Origin: Streptomyces fumanus
GTDB lineage: Bacteria > Actinomycetota > Actinomycetes > Streptomycetales > Streptomycetaceae
DNA: 64,000 bases
Reading direction: 5' to 3'
NCBI RefSeq assembly: GCF_014655295.1
Contig: NZ_BNBI01000009.1
Coordinates: 62,001 to 126,000, forward strand
Shown here one piece after another: positions 61,411 to 64,000 of the stretch. Within the stretch, counting starts at the first letter, position 1. The number at the start of each line of letters is the position of its first letter. The notes under the pieces were generated by a model, which made no database searches, was not told where the DNA came from, and saw nothing but the letters and a program-made list of their open reading frames with translations. Made by a program: the position numbers and the translations under genes.

Positions 61411-62031
61411 ATGACTGCTCAGCCCCCCAGGCGACTCGTCCTCGCCTCCCAGTCCCCCGCCCGGCTAGGGCTGCTGCGCCAGGCCGGCTTCGCCCCCGAG
61501 GTGATCGTCAGCGGTGTCGACGAGGACGCCGTCACCGCCCCCACCCCGGCCGAGCTGGCCCTCGCCCTGGCCGAGGCCAAGGCGTCCGTGGTGGCCGCCC
61601 GGCCCGAGGTGCGCGGCGCGCTGGTGATCGGCTGCGACTCGGTGCTCGACCTGGACGGGCAGGCCCTGGGCAAGCCCGCCGACGCCGAGGAGGCCACCGC
61701 CCGCTGGAAGGCGATGCGCGGCCGGTCCGGCACCCTGCAGACCGGTCACTGCGTCTGGGACACCGCCTCCGGCCGGCACGTCTCGGCCACCGCCTCCACC
61801 GTCGTCCGCTTCGGCGAGCCCACCGACGAGGAGATCGCCGCGTACGTCGCCACCGGGGAACCCCTGTACGTCGCCGGGGCGTTCACGCTGGACGGGCGGT
61901 CGGCGCCGTTCATCGACGGCATCGACGGCGACCACGGCAATGTGATCGGCCTGAGCCTGCCGCTGCTGCGGCGGCTGCTGGCCGACCTGGGCGTGGGCAT
62001 CACCGCGCTGTGGGCGCCGGCGGGGAGCTGA
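61411..62031 (+). CDS. maf: Maf-family nucleoside triphosphate pyrophosphatase
   Basis: 206 residues. Maf motifs: RLVLASQSPARLGLLRQAGF at the N-terminus, VIGCDSVLDLDGQALGKP with the catalytic Asp region, and FTLDGRSAPFIDGIDGDHGNVIGLSL near the C-terminus. Maf proteins hydrolyse non-canonical or pyrimidine nucleotides (dTTP, UTP) and affect septation when overproduced. Its last 32 bp overlap the 3' end of the convergent membrane protein gene. Confidence 0.93.
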   Translation: MTAQPPRRLVLASQSPARLGLLRQAGFAPEVIVSGVDEDAVTAPTPAELALALAEAKASVVAARPEVRGALVIGCDSVLDLDGQALGKPADAEEATARWKAMRGRSGTLQTGHCVWDTASGRHVSATASTVVRFGEPTDEEIAAYVATGEPLYVAGAFTLDGRSAPFIDGIDGDHGNVIGLSLPLLRRLLADLGVGITALWAPAGS

Positions 62032-62533
62032 CCGGCGGGCCGCCGGCCCCGGCCGCCCGGTCGCGGGGCTCCTCGGGCGGGTCGTACGTCATCAGCAGCA
62101 GCACGACGAGCCCGAGGACGCCCACCATCAGCAGGGTCACCGGCCAGCCCGCCAGGCCCCAGGCGAAGGCGCCGAGCAGCCCGTGCACCACGGCGGCGCT
62201 GACCAGCAGGATCTTTCCCAGCCCGGCGGGCGGGCGGTCGCGGATGGCGACCAGCAGGGCGACCAGGGCGCACAGGGCGAAGTAGAGCCCGAAGACCACT
62301 CCGCCGATCTTCGAGGACAGCGACATGGTGTCCGGGTCGAGGCCGGCCAGCGACATCCGCTGCCGGGCCACCACCACCCCGAGGAACCAGTTCAGCGCCG
62401 CGACGCCGAGCGCCTCGGCGAACAGCACGACCGCCACGGTCCACGCCACCGGTCTGCGCACCGGCCCCCACCCACTTTCGAGCACGACTGCGGTCACCCC
62501 GAGCAGGTCCTCGGCGACATGAACGCTACTCAC
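62000..62533 (-). CDS. four-helix membrane protein, function unknown
   Basis: 177 residues from the GTG at 62533 (MSSVHVAEDLLG...); the frame stays open to a TTG at 62602, so the start is uncertain. A start upstream of 62533 would include a TTA codon. About four hydrophobic segments (AWTVAVVLFAEALGVAALNWFLGVVVA, GLYFALCALVALLVAI, LLVSAAVVHGLLGAFAWGL, LLMVGVLGLVVLLLM) precede a Pro/Ala/Gly tail. No family recognised. The tail end overlaps the end of maf on the opposite strand. Confidence 0.7.
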   Translation of the reverse strand: MSSVHVAEDLLGVTAVVLESGWGPVRRPVAWTVAVVLFAEALGVAALNWFLGVVVARQRMSLAGLDPDTMSLSSKIGGVVFGLYFALCALVALLVAIRDRPPAGLGKILLVSAAVVHGLLGAFAWGLAGWPVTLLMVGVLGLVVLLLMTYDPPEEPRDRAAGAGGPPVSSPPAPTAR

Positions 62534-62825
62534 CGGTAAACCGGGGGACAAGACTCCTGCGGACGGCAAAGAATCGTTGGGCCATTCGTAGGGACTCCAC
62601 AAAGAAACCGAGTGGGGCGCAGCACGCTCTCACAGAGACCTTGGCCACACCCGGGGGCTAGGGTTTTCCGGAGGAGTCCTGCGTACCGCGGTGCGACAAG
62701 GACTTTCACGGGTCGAGCGGGCCTCGAATCACGCTCCGTGTGGGCAAGCTCACCATTGGGGACGGGTCGAAGTGCCGTGTCGGCAGTCCCTAAACTCGGC
62801 TTGTTTCAAGGAGGGAGCCTCAATC

Positions 62826-64000
62826 GTGCGCAAGGTGCTCATCGCCAATCGTGGCGAAATCGCTGTCCGCGTGGCCCGGGCGTGCCGGGACGCCGGGATC
62901 GCGAGCGTGGCCGTCTACGCCGACCCGGACCGGGACGCGCTCCATGTCCGCGCCGCGGATGAGGCGTTCGCCCTGGGCGGTGACACCCCGGGCACCAGCT
63001 ACCTGGTCATCGAGAAGGTGCTGAAGGCGGCGCGCGAGTCCGGCGCGGACGCGGTCCACCCCGGCTACGGCTTCCTCTCGGAGAACGCCGAGTTCGCCCA
63101 GGCCGTCCTGGACGCCGGGCTGATCTGGATCGGCCCGCCGCCGCAGGCCATCCGCGACCTCGGTGACAAGGTCGCCGCCCGGCACATCGCCCAGCGGGCC
63201 GGCGCCCCCCTGGTGGCCGGCACCCCCGACCCGGTCTCGGGCGCGGACGAGGTCGTCGCGTTCGCCGAGGAGCACGGTCTGCCGATCGCCATCAAGGCGG
63301 CCTTCGGCGGCGGCGGCCGGGGCCTGAAGGTGGCCCGGACGCTGGAGGAGGTCCCGGAGCTGTACGACTCCGCGGTGCGCGAGGCGGTGGCCGCGTTCGG
63401 CCGCGGCGAGTGCTTCGTGGAGCGCTACCTCGACAAGCCCCGGCACGTGGAGACCCAGTGCCTGGCCGACACCCACGGCAACGTGGTCGTCGTCTCCACC
63501 CGTGACTGCTCCCTGCAGCGCCGCCACCAGAAGCTGGTCGAGGAGGCCCCCGCGCCGTTCCTCTCCGAGGCCCAGATGGCGGAGCTGTACCGCGCCTCCA
63601 AGGCGATCCTGAAGGAGGCCGGCTACGTCGGCGCCGGCACGGTGGAGTTCCTGGTCGGCGTGGACGGCACGATCTCCTTCCTGGAGGTCAACACCCGTCT
63701 GCAGGTGGAGCACCCGGTCACCGAGGAGGTCGCCGGCATCGACCTGGTCCGCGAGATGTTCCGCATCGCCGACGGCGAGGAACTCGGCTACGGCGACCCG
63801 GTGCTGCGCGGCCACTCCTTCGAGTTCCGCATCAACGGCGAGGACCCGGGCCGCAACTTCCTGCCCGCCCCCGGCACCGTCACCACCTTCGCCCCGCCGT
63901 CCGGCCCCGGCGTCCGCCTGGACGCGGGCGTGGAGTCGGGCTCGGTCATCGGCCCGGCCTGGGACTCGCTGCTGGCCAAGCTGATCGTCACCGGCCGCAC
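62826..64000 (+). CDS. accA2: acyl-CoA carboxylase alpha subunit (biotin carboxylase part), C-terminus beyond the window
   Basis: GTG start at 62826 after AAGGAGG (62808-62814); open to the window end (391 codons). N-terminal motif RKVLIANRGEIAVRVARACRD; ATP-grasp features FGGGGRGLKVA, the QRRHQKLVEEAP segment, and EVNTRLQVEHPVTEEV with catalytic Glu, Asn and Arg. The biotinyl domain lies outside. It carboxylates biotin for the PccB/PccE (and probably AccB) carboxyltransferases. A -10-like TAAACT is at 62791-62796. The symbol is given by its position next to pccB in streptomycetes; a near-identical accA1 copy exists in some species. Confidence 0.93.
   Translation, partial: MRKVLIANRGEIAVRVARACRDAGIASVAVYADPDRDALHVRAADEAFALGGDTPGTSYLVIEKVLKAARESGADAVHPGYGFLSENAEFAQAVLDAGLIWIGPPPQAIRDLGDKVAARHIAQRAGAPLVAGTPDPVSGADEVVAFAEEHGLPIAIKAAFGGGGRGLKVARTLEEVPELYDSAVREAVAAFGRGECFVERYLDKPRHVETQCLADTHGNVVVVSTRDCSLQRRHQKLVEEAPAPFLSEAQMAELYRASKAILKEAGYVGAGTVEFLVGVDGTISFLEVNTRLQVEHPVTEEVAGIDLVREMFRIADGEELGYGDPVLRGHSFEFRINGEDPGRNFLPAPGTVTTFAPPSGPGVRLDAGVESGSVIGPAWDSLLAKLIVTGR

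Overview
The window is high-GC, actinobacterial chromosomal DNA, almost certainly from a Streptomyces. The evidence is strong third-position G/C bias, GTG and TTG starts, rare TTA codons, mycothiol conjugate amidase, an epsilon subunit of propionyl-CoA carboxylase, a DasR-type operator before a chitinase, and many start codons lying 6-8 nt behind a TANNNT hexamer as in leaderless transcripts. Gene content and order look like conserved core chromosome; I see no biosynthetic gene cluster, prophage, CRISPR array, rRNA or tRNA. Both ends are cut inside genes: a TadE-like gene at the left and an acyl-CoA carboxylase alpha subunit at the right.

Layout. 1-3.3 kb (minus): end of a Tad/Flp pilus locus (TadE-like, CpaE/TadZ, CpaB) plus an unknown protein; the TadE-like gene carries an unusual Arg/Gly nine-residue repeat and two TTA codons. 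3.5-8.9 kb: secreted GH18 chitinase behind DasR-like boxes, an Nramp-family transporter, a secreted M14 carboxypeptidase, an acidic unknown. 8.93-9.11 kb: a 180-bp palindromic MITE-like element whose flanking CTAG supplies the stop codon of the next gene. 9.1-16 kb: a divergent island (GntP/DsdX-type permease, RidA, IclR regulator, PfkB kinase // D-serine dehydratase-like enzyme, N-acyl-D-amino-acid deacylase) that reads as uptake and breakdown of D-amino acid derivatives. 16-20 kb: AlaA-type aminotransferase, an unknown, GTP-dependent PEP carboxykinase, separated by a duplicated intergenic repeat. 20-30.4 kb: hemolysin III/TrhA protein behind a palindromic operator, a ubiquitin-fold/Mut7-C protein, a DUF255 thioredoxin-like protein, a large STAND/TPR protein, a DUF4352 protein, mca with a small membrane protein, a DUF4307 protein, and greA.

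30.5-41.8 kb: DrrAB-like exporter with a palindrome between its -35 and -10, threonine dehydratase, MarR regulator, sigma-like protein with a small membrane partner, cystathionine gamma-synthase, MsrA, a secreted DUF5829-like protein, an alpha/beta hydrolase and a LysR regulator. 41.9-53.3 kb: zinc alcohol dehydrogenase with a divergent MmyB-type regulator, a haloacetate-dehalogenase-like enzyme, a 1107-residue subtilisin-like protease, a MacB/FtsX-type ABC pair, an L,D-transpeptidase lipoprotein, a small acidic protein and a predicted sortase substrate. 53.3-64 kb: histidine ammonia-lyase, a GAF-GGDEF protein, enoyl-CoA hydratase, adenylate cyclase, biotin protein ligase, then pccB-pccE, a 42-residue Met-rich membrane peptide, Maf, a membrane protein, and the biotin carboxylase alpha subunit. 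BirA would biotinylate the alpha subunit that works with PccB/PccE, so the last 6 kb form one acyl-CoA carboxylase neighbourhood.

All calls come from reading the sequence; no database search was possible. Start sites chosen away from the longest frame are stated per gene.
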